Shown here: positions 44,987-56,846 of the stretch, one piece after another | Position numbering within the stretch: the stretch's first letter is position 1 | Layout of the letters: every line of letters starts with the position of its first letter | Assembly: GCF_958450345.1 (NCBI RefSeq) | Contig: NC_088782.1 | Coordinates: 90,318,858 to 90,382,857 of the forward strand | Source of the DNA: Calliphora vicina | Lineage: Eukaryota > Arthropoda > Insecta > Diptera > Calliphoridae | Direction: 5' to 3' | Length of the DNA: 64,000 nt | Notes under the pieces: model-generated | What the model was told of the DNA's origin: nothing | The model's input: only the letters and a program-made list of their open reading frames with translations | Databases searched by the model: none | Made by a program: the position numbers and the translations under genes

Positions 44987-46007
44987 TGGGAGATATCACG
45001 TCAAGTGAACCAACTTTTAAATAGATGTCTTCCGATCGGGATGAAATTTACACCAAGGTTTGACCTATTGGATAGTAATTCAGACACAATGATTTTTCTC
45101 ATCCATGTAACTTATTACCTATTGTTCTTAGCAAAATGTGTACCAAATAGTTTACATAGCTATTTCTTCAATCTTTCGAAAAAAAAATATTTAAAAAAAA
45201 TAAAAAATATTCAATATTTTTTTTTCCGAAATCAAAAACTTTTTTGATTTTTTTTTTAAAATGGGCCCTATTTTTTTTTCTTAAAATAAAGCTTAGATAT
45301 TTTCCTTGAGGACCTATTTGGTCGCTTAGTGGGATGCGAGTGAGATATCTATCAAAATAAATGTTTTGTAACTCAAAATATGCAATTTTTTACATTTTTT
45401 TTTGCAAAATCTAACTTTTTTTAAATTTGTTATTTGCTCAAAAGAAAGCTTTGGTCTATTCCTTGAAGACCTATTTGGTTGCTTAATGGGATGCGTGTGG
45501 GATATATAGCAAAATAAATGATTTGTAACTATTTTTTTTGGCAAAATAGAATTTTTTCCAAAATGGGCCCACTTTTTAAAAATTTCCAATTAAGAGCTTT
45601 TTGGTCTCTTAGTGGGATACGAGTGGTCTATCTATCAAAATAAATATTTTGTAACTCAAGACATAAAATTTTTGTGTTAAAACATTTATTTTGATACTAT
45701 ACCGCTGGTATCTTACTAAGCGACCTAAAATATCTTAAAGGAATGGATCTAAGCTCTCTTTGATTGTAGAATGATCTATATAAACTATTTGGGACACATT
45801 TTGCTAAGAACAATAGGTAATAAGTTACATGGATGAGAAAAAACACCTGCTTGGCCAAAATGACAAATTTTTAGCCCCTCTAACTCAGAGAGTTCTCGAC
45901 CGATCTTGTTGAAAAATTGTGTCTGAATTACTATCCAATAGAACTTTCATCTCGATAGGAAGACATCGATTTTAAAAGTTGGTTCACTTGACAAGAAATG
46001 CCCCATA
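44987..46007. mobile_element. Foldback element copy 2 (shortened)
   Basis: The ends are TGGGAGATATCACGTCAAGT and GACAAGAAATGCCCCA. Each arm has the terminal block, with two or three GTGGGATGCGAG units on the left and one decayed unit on the right. The right arm is included in the tandem duplication that follows. Confidence 0.75.
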
Positions 46008-46341
46008 TATCTATATATTATATTAATCGCCACTTTGGGTACCATTGAACCCACTGTGAGACGTGGCAAGACAAATTCTGAGACCTAATAACCGTCATAC
46101 ATAAATTTAGTTTTGATTTTATTCTTATTTTTTAGGTAGAGTTAGTTTTAATGTGCTAAATTCCGAATTTAATTATTGTTAAATTCACTAATATTTATTA
46201 TTTTTTAGAGGATAAGGTAGTTCCTAAGGGCATTTCACTAGCCGCTCATGCCAGATCATCAGGATAACTTTAACCATCAGGATAACTTTAAAAAAAATTT
46301 AAATTCGAGTTAGAGTAAAATTCGAACGGATTAAGATTTTG
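45577..46341. repeat. 765-bp tandem duplication, unit 1
   Basis: It runs from TAAAAATTTCCAATTAAGAG to ACGGATTAAGATTTTG. It covers the right half of foldback copy 2 plus about 330 bp of flank containing two direct CATCAGGATAACTTTAA copies. Confidence 0.9.
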
Positions 46342-47106
46342 TAAAAATTTCCAATTAAGAGCTTTTTGGTCTCTTAGTGGGATACGAGTGGTCTATCTAT
46401 CAAAATAAATATTTTGTAACTCAAGACATAAAATTTTTGTGTTAAAACATTTATTTTGATACTATACCGCTGGTATCTTACTAAGCGACCTAAAATATCT
46501 TAAAGGAATGGATCTAAGCTCTCTTTGATTGTAGAAAGATCTATCTAAACTATTTGGGACACATTTTGCTAAGAACAATAGGTAATAAGTTACATGGATG
46601 AGAAAAAACACCTGCTTGGCCAAAATGACAAATTTTTAGCCCCTCTAACTCAGAGAGTTCTCGACCGATCTTGTTGAAAAATTGTGTCTGAATTACTATC
46701 CAATAGAACTTTCATCTCGATAGGAAGACATCGATTTTAAAAGTTGGTTCACTTGACAAGAAATGCCCCATATATCTATATATTATATTAATCGCCACTT
46801 TGGGTACCATTGAACCCACTGTGAGACGTGGCAAGACAAATTCTGAGACCTAATAACCGTCATACATAAATTTAGTTTTGATTTTATTCTTATTTTTTAG
46901 GTAGAGTTAGTTTTAATGTGCTAAATTCCGAATTTAATTATTGTTAAATTCACTAATATTTATTATTTTTTAGAGGATAAGGTAGTTCCTAAGGGCATTT
47001 CACTAGCCGCTCATGCCAGATCATCAGGATAACTTTAACCATCAGGATAACTTTAAAAAAAATTTAAATTCGAGTTAGAGTAAAATTCGAACGGATTAAG
47101 ATTTTG
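46342..47106. repeat. 765-bp tandem duplication, unit 2
   Basis: It follows unit 1 without a gap. I noticed two substitutions (GTAGAAAGATCTATCTAAAC versus GTAGAATGATCTATATAAAC), so the copies are nearly identical. The flank contains TTATTTTTTAG-type acceptor-like sites but no open frame. Confidence 0.9.
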
Positions 47107-47529
47107 TAATAAAATTAAAAACTTGGGTTGACGATTTAAAATAGGGAAATTATGTTTTAAAAATAATTATTTTTCATAAATGGTCTCATTTATATGAAAC
47201 TAAATTATTAAAATTGTGGACTGTGCCGGTATTTACCTCTAGATATCTTATAAAGTGTATTTAAAATATACATACATATTTCAAAACTAATAATTTTATT
47301 TAATAATCTAGGCTTTGTATTTTTAAGAATTTGTAGATATCTAAATCTGAAATTATTCTACCAAATTGTCTCAGTTATGGAAAGGGTTGAGGGGATCCTA
47401 GTCCCTTAAATGTGCAAATTTTATTTTGCATATGTACATTGACGTAAAGATATCTCTCAGAAACTTATACGAAATATATACACGCCCGAATAATTTAGTC
47501 TCTATATGAGAAATAATATGAAGCCTAGC
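47107..47529. other. AT-rich interval
   Basis: Nothing recognised. Confidence 0.5.
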
Positions 47530-48075
47530 GTGTCCCAAAAAAAATTTTTTGTTGGAACTCAAGCATAATTTGAAAGCTTATAGGGTAAAGTAGTTTTTAG
47601 ATTTTTCGGAAGAGGTTTAGATGTCGCTCAAGTCGAGTTTTTGCCAAAAATCGGGTTTGTCGGCCTTTTTTTGAGTTTTATTCATAACTTTGTCAAGACC
47701 CACGATTTTCATTACTTTTGAGGACACAGTTTAAAAGAAAAATGTCCATGCTTTATTTCTCTGTGCAAACATTTTTAGTTTTTGCAATGAATTGGTTTAC
47801 TACATAGAATTTGTCCATAAATTTTGTAAATAAGGCTTTATAACTTTTAAAATTTGTATGAAAATGAAAAAACTAACAATGCAGTTTGAAAGATCAATTA
47901 ATTCTTAATAATTTAGGGACAACAATTTTTTTTGACAGTTTTCTTTTAAAATGTACTAACATTTTTAAAGATTTGTGCTAGTTAAAATGATTTTCGGAAG
48001 TGGGCTTTGTATGGGAGCTATGATTAATTATGGACCGATCGTTATAAAATTTGGTGACATGACTTTTGTATATAT

Positions 48076-49930
48076 ACTAGCATAACCCGGTGCACTTCGC
48101 TACCCCTACCCTAGTAAAATTAAACAAATATGAATGGAAATACGAAAATAACACATACAAAATTTGAGAATCTCTCAATTACAGTTCACTTGATATTCGA
48201 AAATAACTAACTAATTTTGTTTGGGAGATACCAAACAAAATCCCACACATTTTTAAACCTTTTATGTAAATATCAAGCTTTACTTTAACTTTCCTTTATA
48301 AGGGAGGTGTCATTCCTACTAAGCCGATCATGCTTAGCTAAACTTCGAACAGGGATCAGGAATAAATTCGTTTTTAGCTAACCTCATTAGAATGGTAATA
48401 AATTGATTGATACCGAGTTTAAATTCTCTTAGAAGTATAGTTCTCCAGATATTCAAAATTAATTATTTACTTTTCGCCATAACCACTAAAGCAATCCCGA
48501 CCATTTTCAGCCAATCTGTGTAAAATGGTAAGAGAGCTATGCGGACAAAGTTTGAAGAACCATGCAATTATTACTTTGTATGGGAGGTGACTTACATCCT
48601 TTTCCGACCTCTCCCATTTTGGGAGCTATGCCCTCTAATCTAATTCCGTTTATATTCAACTAAACTCCGCACAGTAATAAGAAATTAATTCGCTAAAAGT
48701 TTAAACACTTTTACAATTATAGTTCTACAGATATTCGAAATTAATTATATACTTTGTATAGCCACGCCCACTATTCCAATCCCGAAAAATTTCAGCGAAA
48801 CTATGAAAATTTATAAAAGAGCCATTTAGACTAAGTTTGAAGAATCTTGCAATTATAGTTCACAAAATATTTAGAAATAACTATTTACTTTGTATGGGAG
48901 GCGACTCACCATTTTTTCCGACCCGTTCCATTTTTCATTAAACCTCATGCAGTGATAAACCGTTGAAAATCGTCACAATTATAAAATAACTATTTACTTA
49001 TCTACAATTACATATTTACCCCCATATGCATAAACAGTTTTTTAAATTTGTCAAAGGTTTATAAAACAAATTTTGAATGGAAATTTTGTTTTATAAACCT
49101 TTGATAAATTTAAAAATTGTTTATGCATATGGGAGTTAGAAAATAAAAAAAACACCTGCAAAATATGTATATTTATTAAACTTTAATAAATATACAGTGA
49201 ATGTCACTTAAAATCGTACACCATCGTAGTCAAATTTTATTCATTAGTTTTAGAAAGTTGATGTTTTGGAAATATTTTAAAATGCTATTTTTATATTGTG
49301 TGTGCTATTACCTATCAGAAAATTGGGTATAATTTTAATTGCCCTTATTCACAAATAAAAAAATTGGTTAAGACTGTCAGTGCCCAGAATATCAATGCTT
49401 CATTTAAAATCGTAAAGGCACTAAAAAATAGCAAATGATACCCTACAAAGTATTAGGATTATTAAATATTAACATTTTTTTGAATTTTTAACGTTTTAAT
49501 TATAATTTAATATAATTGTACGAATTTAAGTGAAATATGAATTTTGTGATGTTCTTTAATTTCCATCAATATTTTTTAACGAATTGAGGTTTTGTTAACT
49601 TTTTTGTTGAAATACATATTTTTTGTTCCAATTAATAAAATTACTTTTAATTTTTTATATAATCACCTATTATTGAATGTATAATTTCATAATATTTAAA
49701 AAAAAAATATGTTGTACGATTTTGAGTGACACTCACTGTACATATTTTGCAGGTGTTTTTTAATAATTAAAGCGAATTTAAATTACTAAAGTCTTCTTCT
49801 TTGTTTTCTATACAACTCTCACTTAAAACAGAGCGAAATCAATACTGTTTAATTGTTTCTCTTATTTACACATTGCTTTGTTTACTTTTTAGCTTAAGGT
49901 TCACATGTACACGTTTTTGCATATGTGTTA
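48076..49930 (+). repeat. 'ACTAGC..CCCGGTGCACTT' repeat copy 2, split
   Basis: Collinear with 14049-15350, with the same hairpin at 49021-49135. Interrupted between 49175 and 49765 by the element at 49195 and some duplicated flank. The continuation (AAAGCGAATTTAAATTACTA) resumes at 49769. Confidence 0.7.
49195..49738. mobile_element. Tc1/mariner-type MITE, TA target duplication
   Basis: TA lies at 49193-49194 and 49739-49740. The ends are CAGTGAATGTCACTTAAAAT and, inverted, CAGTGAGTGTCACTCAAAAT, continuing CGTACA. CAGTG ends with TA duplication are typical of Tc1. Copy 1 of the host repeat lacks it. Noncoding, 544 bp. Confidence 0.8.
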
Positions 49931-50079
49931 GTAACATCTTTAAACGCTTATAACTCCTAAAAAACTGAACCGATTGCCTTTAAAATGGTATATTTCATGC
50001 CCAAATTTAATGTATAATGTGAGCGTAAAAGGGATCTAAAGAAATCGACTTGCCTATTAATATTATGATAACATATTTG

Positions 50080-50500
50080 AATTTTATTTGAATACTAATA
50101 TTTTTAAGAGATTTATGCAAGTTAAAGTGATTTTCGGAAGTGGACCTTATATGGGAGCTATGACTAATTATGGACCGATCACCACAAAATTTGGTAGGCG
50201 CGAGTTTAGCTTATATAAAACTTATTTGTGCTCAATTTGGTTTAGATATCTTTATAACTAAGATATTTATGAGATTTTATCTATTTTTAGAGGTCAATCG
50301 TATGGGCGCTAGTAGAAATAATGGACCGATTCCAACCAAATTGGCAATAAAAAAGCTTGTATCAAATTATATCTTTGAAATTGCGACTTGTAGTTTGATT
50401 ACATTATGGTGTTGTAGGGTACAAAAATCATTTTAATGTACACAAAAGTTTTCGTTTGCTTTATATAACTCAGGAACGGTAAAAGCAAATTGAAAAATTG
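50080..50500 (+). repeat. 'TTTTCGGAAGTGGACCTTATATGGGAGC' dispersed repeat
   Basis: The phrase AGTGATTTTCGGAAGTGGAC then TATGGGAGCTATGACTAATT and GACCGATC recurs at 47985-48060, 58580-58640 (diverged) and 63735-63850. The 88-codon frame across it has no recognisable motif and follows the repeat, so I do not call a gene. Confidence 0.6.
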
Positions 50501-50804
50501 TTGTCTCTAAATTATTAAGAATTAATTGATCTTTCAAACTGCATTTTTAGTTTTTTTCATTTTCATCAAAATTTTAAGTTATAAAGCCTTATTTATAAAA
50601 TTTATGGAAAAATTTTGAAAAATTGTAATGTAGGGCACCTTAATGAGCCAATTCATTACAAAAACTAAAAATTTTTGCACACAAAAATAAAGCTTGGACA
50701 TTTTGCTTTTAAACTGTGTCCTCAGAGGTAATGAAAATCGTGGATCTTGACAAAGTTATGAATAAAACTCAAAAATAAGAAAACAAAAACTTTTTTTGGG
50801 ACAC

Positions 50805-50995
50805 ACTAATTAAGACCATTTGGGAAAACATTTAAAAAATATGCCGTATTTAAGATGTTTTGTATTTAGATGCTTGTAAATAAGTCGGCCAAAAATTAAA
50901 ACATAAATATCTCACCCACACATTAAAGAGTATTTTTTGTAGATATTTTGAAGTACTAACTAAATATAATAATTACTTGACATTCACATTAAAAG
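50805..50995. other. Short AT-rich interval
   Basis: Includes the last codons of the minus-strand transposase beyond the MITE; otherwise nothing. Confidence 0.4.
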
Positions 50996-51067
50996 CAGGG
51001 ACCGTAAAACAAAATAACTGTTATAAAATAATTTGTTTGACATTACTTATAACCGTTACGGTCCCTG
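50996..51067. mobile_element. 72-bp hAT-type micro-MITE
   Basis: The ends are CAGGGACCGTAA and its complement TTACGGTCCCTG. The flanks ATTAAAAG (50988-50995) and ATTAAAAC (51068-51075) match at 7 of 8. It lies in the last codons of the transposase fragment to its right. At 72 bp it is little more than two terminal repeats. Confidence 0.75.
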
Positions 51068-51320
51068 ATTAAAACTGAATTTTTGAGCATCTCCGTTATT
51101 CCAGCATATTTATTCCAATTTGTTCTCATCAAAATCTGGTTATTTACTGTATCTGCACACTTTTTCAATTTACGTTTAACAATTGCCCAATATATCTCGA
51201 TTGGACGAAGATTTGGGCAATTTCTTTAATTGATGTGTTTTGGTATAACATCAATATAATTCTAATTATACCACTTCATAGTTGTATTTGAATAATGACA
51301 ACTTGTCATTGAGTAATGAA
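51068..51320 (-). pseudogene. DD37E-type Tc1/mariner transposase fragment
   Basis: On the minus strand the frame reads TSCHYSNTTMKWYN, stop, NYIDVIPKHIN, stop, RNCPNLRPIEIYWAIVKRKL then KKCADTVNNQILM and LKNSVL. It aligns with the protein at 3-560 over the second-Asp-to-Glu region (SCHY..WY..N..V.P...N..NCP.LRP.E.YW..VKR.L). The catalytic Asp before TSCHY is lost, and two stops are present. The C-terminal codons are split by the 72-bp MITE. About 75 codons survive. Confidence 0.8.
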
Positions 51321-51671
51321 AACTTGTATCAGACGTGTGATGTCTTATAAATGACAGCAATCGCTTTTCCAAACTCTGTCTTTTTTTATATAATTGTGAA
51401 AATTATTTAAAAACATGTCTGAAAAGCTTGATTCTTCAAAACGCAGCTGCGGATTGCCTGCAAAATTAATATTTTTGTTCAATTTTACGTGTTCATATTC
51501 ATATTTAAAGGCCACACAACCTCGAGATGCCGAGACGTAAAATTTTTGATCTGATATCTAACGAAAATCTGATTTTGGCTATCTTATAACCATTGTGTCT
51601 ACACTTTTTAAAACTAAACAGAATGACTTTCAATTTATTTTAGAATAACGGTAGATTTGTTGTTGTTGAAA
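51321..51671. other. Flank of the transposase fragment
   Basis: AATGACAACTTGTCATT at 51293-51309 is a short palindrome. No further coding homology was seen. Confidence 0.4.
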
Positions 51672-52742
51672 ACATATCGTCGTCCCGAAGTTATCTTCAC
51701 GTATATCACAAAATCAAAAAAAATGAGTTAACACCATTTTCTGGGGTAAAATTTTTAGATCTATCGATCTGTTCAATCGACAGGTTTATATCTCTTATAA
51801 TTTCAGAGATATTGTGGAGCAATTTTGTTGTATATCCATTTTTGCTAAAAAATGTATGTGTTATGATACCGCATGTGCCATTTTTGTGGATATACAATAA
51901 AATTTTTATGACATTTTATAAATATAAAAATCTTGTGTTATCTTCACGTATGTGATACAAGTTTTTAACAAGTTTTTAAAAAAGAAAAAAATATTTTAAT
52001 TTAATTATAATAGGTATTTTGAATTCGTTCTATATTCGTGAATTTTACAGCATACAATCTATAACCGTTATTTTTATATATAGGGTGTCTCAGTAAGAAT
52101 GCAATTTTTGATTTTAAAATAAAAACATGTACTTTTTGAGATAGATGTGATTTTTAATGGATTGTAAAGACGACATGTTCTGATTAACTACGGAATAAAA
52201 TATCTGTCAAATGACCACACGGATCTGATGACGAGGTATACATATATGCTTTGAATTTCTTTCATTTTGTCTTGAGAAATATTTATTCATGTGTATGAAT
52301 AAAATTGCCAAAAATCTCTTTCTAGCTCGCATTTTAAAATTTGATGATGGAAAATCGTCTTCACTTATAGATATTTTATAGAGTAGAGAAAATAAATTGA
52401 ATTTATTATATTTTATTACTTTAATTTTGGGAAATAAAACTTCTTTAAAATTATATTGGCTTGCTAGTAACGAATAAACTTTCAAATCTTCTTTGAAAAT
52501 TAACTTTTTGGATTGATTTTGTTGTCGAATCTATGTATAGTGTAAATCTCTTGAATTTGAGAAAGTCGCGTCTGTGAACATTTTTGAACAATTGTTTTCA
52601 AGTTACTTCTTTTATATGAAATATCAAGGAAAGTAGACGATACTATTTTATTTCTGTTTTGTGGCACACAGGAGTCGCTCCAAAGAATCATATGCTCAAT
52701 ATTATAAAATCTTGCAATACATTTTCCAAAATTTTAATAATA

Positions 52743-53570
52743 AAGGGTAGTTTTTTAAGCACGCCAGGACTTACGAAAGGATTAACTGTCTAATGAACTG
52801 TCCCACTGTTCTCAGTTTTTGACATTTAGGATACGTATACAATGCAAATCATTATAAATATATTTATGCTTGAACAAGGCTACAAAATTATCCAAATGTG
52901 CTTTGAAAATCAGCTATTGATTCACCCAACTTATTGTCGTCTGTTTTATCGCAAAATTACATTTAGCGATGAGGCTCAATTTTGGCTTAATGGGTTTGTT
53001 AATAAACAAAATTGATGCATATGGTGTAAGACCAATCCACAACAAACTCTACAAACTTCATTACATGCAGAAAATTTCACCGTTTGGTGCGGTTTACAGG
53101 CATCATCGGATCCTAATGCTTCAGAAATGAAGCCGGTGCTCGCGTTGCGGTCAATGGAGATCGTTACAGAACCATGATCAATGATATTTTGTTTGGAAAT
53201 ATGGATTACATATCGTTTCAACAGGAGGCGCTACCGTATGGATAACACAACCATCGATTTATTGAAATGGACCTGTCTATCGATTTGACATTTTCGGTTA
53301 TTACCTCTAGGTCCACGTGAAGTCACTGGTTTATGCTGATAAACCAGCAACTATTGACGCCTTGCAGGCCAACATTGTTCGTGTTATTTGTGACATACCA
53401 TCAATTCAATTCCAAAGTCGGACGTCCATAATGCGCTTCATTAAAAATAGCCATGGTGGCATATTCCCGAAATCATCATGTTTTTTCAATAAAAAACTTT
53501 TTTGATTAAAATTTACTTCTTTTGAAAATTTTTTACAATTTCAAGATCTATCCGGCTTAAAAAAACACTT
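52743..53570 (+). mobile_element. Mariner-superfamily element (rosa/DD41D-like), internally deleted, TA flanks
   Basis: TA lies at 52741-52742 and 53571-53572. The ends are AAGGGTAGTTTTTTAAGCAC and, inverted, AAGTGTTTTTTTAAGCCGG. The body is a damaged transposase gene. Confidence 0.65.
52860..53505 (+). pseudogene. Mariner-superfamily transposase, probable rosa/DD41D group, broken
   Basis: Blocks in shifting frames are recognisable. These are FYRKITFSDEAQFWLNGFVN then KQN (first catalytic Asp in SDEAQF), TLHAENFTVWCGLQAS, VNGDRYRTMINDILFGNMDY, a TTIDLLK remnant, LPPRST, YADKPATIDALQANIVRVIC then DIPSIQF, and RFIKNSHGG near the end. The order matches the insect family with SDEAHFWLNGYVNKQN and WPPRSCDLTPLDYFLW. 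The second Asp block (QQDGATCH) and third Asp block (CDLTPLD) are deleted or destroyed, so the DD41D assignment rests on overall similarity recalled from the family. At least three stops and several frameshifts are present. Confidence 0.75.
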
Positions 53571-53994
53571 TAGATCTTGCCATAACATTTGTAGAGCGAT
53601 TTACTAAATAAATACATTAATTTTGAATACTGCAAGTATAACTCATATACGTGAAGATAATTTTGGAGAAAAAAATTAGTGCAATTTTTATCAGTACATT
53701 TTCATGTATGTGCCATAAATTAATAAATATTTCGTAAAAAGTGGCGTATACAACAAAATTGTAAATTTTTGTTGGAGCTAAAAATGCTAATAACTTTAAA
53801 AATTTCCTCCATGATTTTGGAAATTTTTACACTAATCGATGTAGAATTTCAAGCACTACATAATAAATACAGAAATATCGAACCACTTTTTTCGACTCAA
53901 TTTTTTTATATAAATGGTTAAAACTTTAAATTCAATTTCCCAAAAAAAAATATTTTGGACTTCCGTGAAGATAACTTCGGGGGCGACGATATGT

Positions 53995-55843
53995 AAATCT
54001 TTTTCTATTTTGATAACAGGGGGCGTTGTTATGATTACTACAGTGCATACCGATTTTAAGTGGCCACTTCATTAATCCTGCAATTTAATGACATCCTAAA
54101 ATTGAAAATATCTATAAAACTGATGTATGATTTAAAATTTGTGTCGAATTTTTGTTTTGCACAAAGAGCCCTTTTTAAGTTTTTTTATTTTGAAATATAA
54201 TATTTGAAAGTTTAAAAGCATTCTGATCATAGAATAAACGCATAGAACGGAAGGAGAGACTAAAATATTACTCTCTTTTCACACATACGGGTGATACAAA
54301 AACAAAATACATGCAATACATTCTCATGAAATAGGTTTCTGTCAACAGACTTAGATTTTTGGCTCTCAGTTCCCTATCTAGTTGCTGTCTATGATTCTGA
54401 TGTTCTAAATTTCTTTGAACTCCAAAATTATTGAATTAATTACACTCTTAACAAATTCTTTCAAAAATCTAAAAGACAATGTGATCAACTCTTTGAAGTA
54501 ATTTGAGATATAACAATGATACGTATTTTTGTTTAATTTCTCTGTATAAAAATTATTCTAAAATATAAAGAAAAATTTATGTAACAGTGAATTCCTATTA
54601 TTGACGGAATTTTACTTTTTAGGCTTATTAAGTATTACACAAATTCGTGAATACTATTTTAGATACATCGATATATGGATGTATAAGTATACATAAATGC
54701 ATCGAATTGAATTGATAGATTCTTATTATTTTGATAATGTTATCATCGTCTTGTTTGAATTCCAGGTAATTATATTGTTTAAACTCCTGCTGATTTATAC
54801 CTGACCTTTTATATTACTTTTTAGGTGAAAAAATAAGAAACACAATGGTAAAAGTATTCTAGTGCAGCATGCATCTAAAACATTTATGTATGTTTCAAAA
54901 TTCATACAGTACGTATACTTGTGTGCATCTTACATTGTGTAAAACCTTTGTATGGGCCCATTGTTGATATGGGGTGTCTTTTCAACCGTCTTTGTTGTAG
55001 CCTATAGATCTATGTACTATGTATCAAAGGATAAAATAACATAATAACAAGAAGATGTTGCATTCATAGTTTAAAATTTATGACAAGAGTACAACTTAAT
55101 TTACAACATTAAAAACACATATACGGACACAAAACCATTTCGACAAGATATTCGTATCTGAAAGGGGAACAAGATAAAGATGGAAAAACATTTGTGTCTT
55201 CTCAATATTGCTGCAAGCCAAGTTAGCCCTTGTAGATACTTCTACACAAGAACACATACATTTTACTTACAAAAGGAAGTTAGTTCTTTTTATATCGACG
55301 GAGACAAAAGACACAAAAAGATTTGATTTATGACTAATCGTTGTTAAGTTTGCAGTCGTTCTTTTAAATGATGTCGTTTATTTTAACATGGCATTTTATA
55401 CATATATACATACATATTTCTAGTATTGTTTTTATTGTTTTATGGTTGGAATTGAACATGAATTGATTAAATGATTTGATATGAAGAAAAATAAAAATTT
55501 ATTAGTATTTTCTACATCAAACGGAGAGACTGGACCACTAACTAAAATGGCAACGGTATAAGAAATTTAATTTTTGATTTTATACTAATTGGAAGTCCTA
55601 ACGAAAACTGGTTACTATATCCTGATTTTAGTATGTAGAACAGTACATATCTGGGATGTCAAAGTTGGTACAATTCAACTGTTTTTGATACAATTCGATC
55701 CAGTTAGCCATTTTAATAAATAATACTTACAGTTTATTACTGATAAACTAGTATACGTTTTTTTATGTATAAGGGTAAAATTTAAGCTAAACAGCACTTT
55801 AAAATTATATGTGAGTAAAGAAGATTCCAAATATGTTTAAATT
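53995..55843. other. Non-repetitive AT-rich interval
   Basis: No open frame above 60 codons, no terminal repeats, and no copies elsewhere in the window. Some stretches (54300-54420, 55180-55340) have mixed composition as in host introns or intergenic DNA, but nothing supports an exon. Confidence 0.45.
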
Positions 55844-55957
55844 AGCGGTATTCACAATGTAGCACAAATTTAAAACAAAATACATTAGAAATATAATTTT
55901 TTGTCAATAGATAGCTCGTCAGCTTTTTATAATAGGCCAAGCATCACGAATACCGCT
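55844..55957. mobile_element. 114-bp MITE AGCGGTATTC with ATT flanks
   Basis: The ends are AGCGGTATTCACAATG and, inverted, AGCGGTATTCGTGATG. ATT lies at 55841-55843 and 55958-55960. A 3-bp duplication suggests Harbinger type. Confidence 0.65.
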
Positions 55958-56011
55958 ATTGAGTAAAAGTATATATAATTATACCCTTCACCATCATGAG
56001 AAGGGTATATA

Positions 56012-56515
56012 CAGTGGTGGCCACCAATTTAAGACAAATACTTGAATTTTTTTCATCAACTGAATTTTAAGTGCGATAGAGCCAAAATAAAAGGACCTCT
56101 AAGGGTATGAAATTTATTATTAATGTTTCTAGTTTCTGAAAAATGTTTGGAAGAATCGGTAAAACATATATGGACAAAGATATGTGTAAATACGTTGACC
56201 CACCTCAGGGAACATCCGCTGTTAATAACATGATATGACCGAAACTAATGGAACTAAAAATACGAAATTTGGTCCGAATATTTTATAATAATAAAATTAT
56301 AATATGTTTATTTAAAAAAAAATTGTTTGGTCAAGTTGTAGAAAAATTTTATGTGTTCGTGGTGAATATGTATGAATTGCCACAGTCGAATAAAACACAC
56401 TTGTGTGTTAAAACAGTTCTCATGCATACATATTTGTGGAAATATTTGAAAAAATAATTGACAATTACATGGAATTTAGCAAACAATTTTTGTCTTAAAT
56501 TCCTGGCCACCACTG
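56012..56515. mobile_element. Tc1/mariner-type MITE CAGTGGTGGCCA, TA duplication
   Basis: TA lies at 56010-56011 and 56516-56517. The ends are CAGTGGTGGCCACCAATTTA and, inverted, CAGTGGTGGCCAGGAATTTA, continuing AGACAAA. Empty site at 31660-31672 (GGGTATATATAAG). 504 bp. The 69-codon frame at 56248 has no transposase motif. Confidence 0.85.
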
Positions 56516-56846
56516 TATAAGTTTGTCATTCCGTTTGTAATTTCCACAATATAATTTTCCGACCATATAAAGTATATATATTCTGGATCCTTATAGGTAG
56601 CGGAGTCGATTAATCCATGTCCGTCTTTCTGTTGAAAAAAAATTCTGAAGACCACAGATATCTTGGGTATCCAAATCTTCAATAATTCTGTCAGACATGC
56701 TTTCGAGAAGTTTCCTATTTAAAATCAGCAAAATCGGTCCAAAAATGGCTGAGATATGAGGAAAAAACCAGGACAACCTCGATTTTTGACCTATGTATAT
56801 CTGGATTACTAAGTTGTTGATATAGACAATATGGATATCTAATGAT

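Larger units (their letters stand above)
47530..50804. repeat. 3.3-kb structure bounded by 0.3-0.4 kb inverted arms
   Basis: The left arm (47530-47935) begins GTGTCCCAAAAAAAATTTTT. The right arm (50497-50804) ends ACTTTTTTTGGGACAC. Both contain AACTTTGTCAAG..CCACGATTTTCATTAC and TTTGAAAGATCAATTAATTC. The right arm lacks about 120 bp. Between the arms lie copy 2 of the ACTAGC repeat, a Tc1-type MITE and a TATGGGAGCTATGA-type repeat. Probably a foldback element or an inverted duplication; no target duplication was found. Confidence 0.6.
51672..53994. mobile_element. 2.3-kb inverted-repeat element 'ACATATCGTCG'
   Basis: The ends are ACATATCGTCGTCCCGAAGT and, inverted, ACATATCGTCGCCCCCGAAG, continuing TTATCTTCACG. 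Inner inverted pairs include TTGTTGTATAC/GTATACAACAA (51826 and 53748). TATCTTCACGTATGTGA recurs inside. No target duplication is certain (AAA on both sides). It contains a mariner-type element (52743-53570). The frames at 51706-51897 and 52207-52691 show no known motif. Confidence 0.65.

Noticed and set aside
51706..52691. Three minus-strand frames of 63-92 codons in the 2.3-kb element
   Set aside because: No transposase signature or shared frame; composition matches the noncoding flanks.
56248..56457. 69-codon frame inside the Tc1-type MITE
   Set aside because: No DDE motif or helix-turn-helix; the element is 504 bp and nonautonomous.
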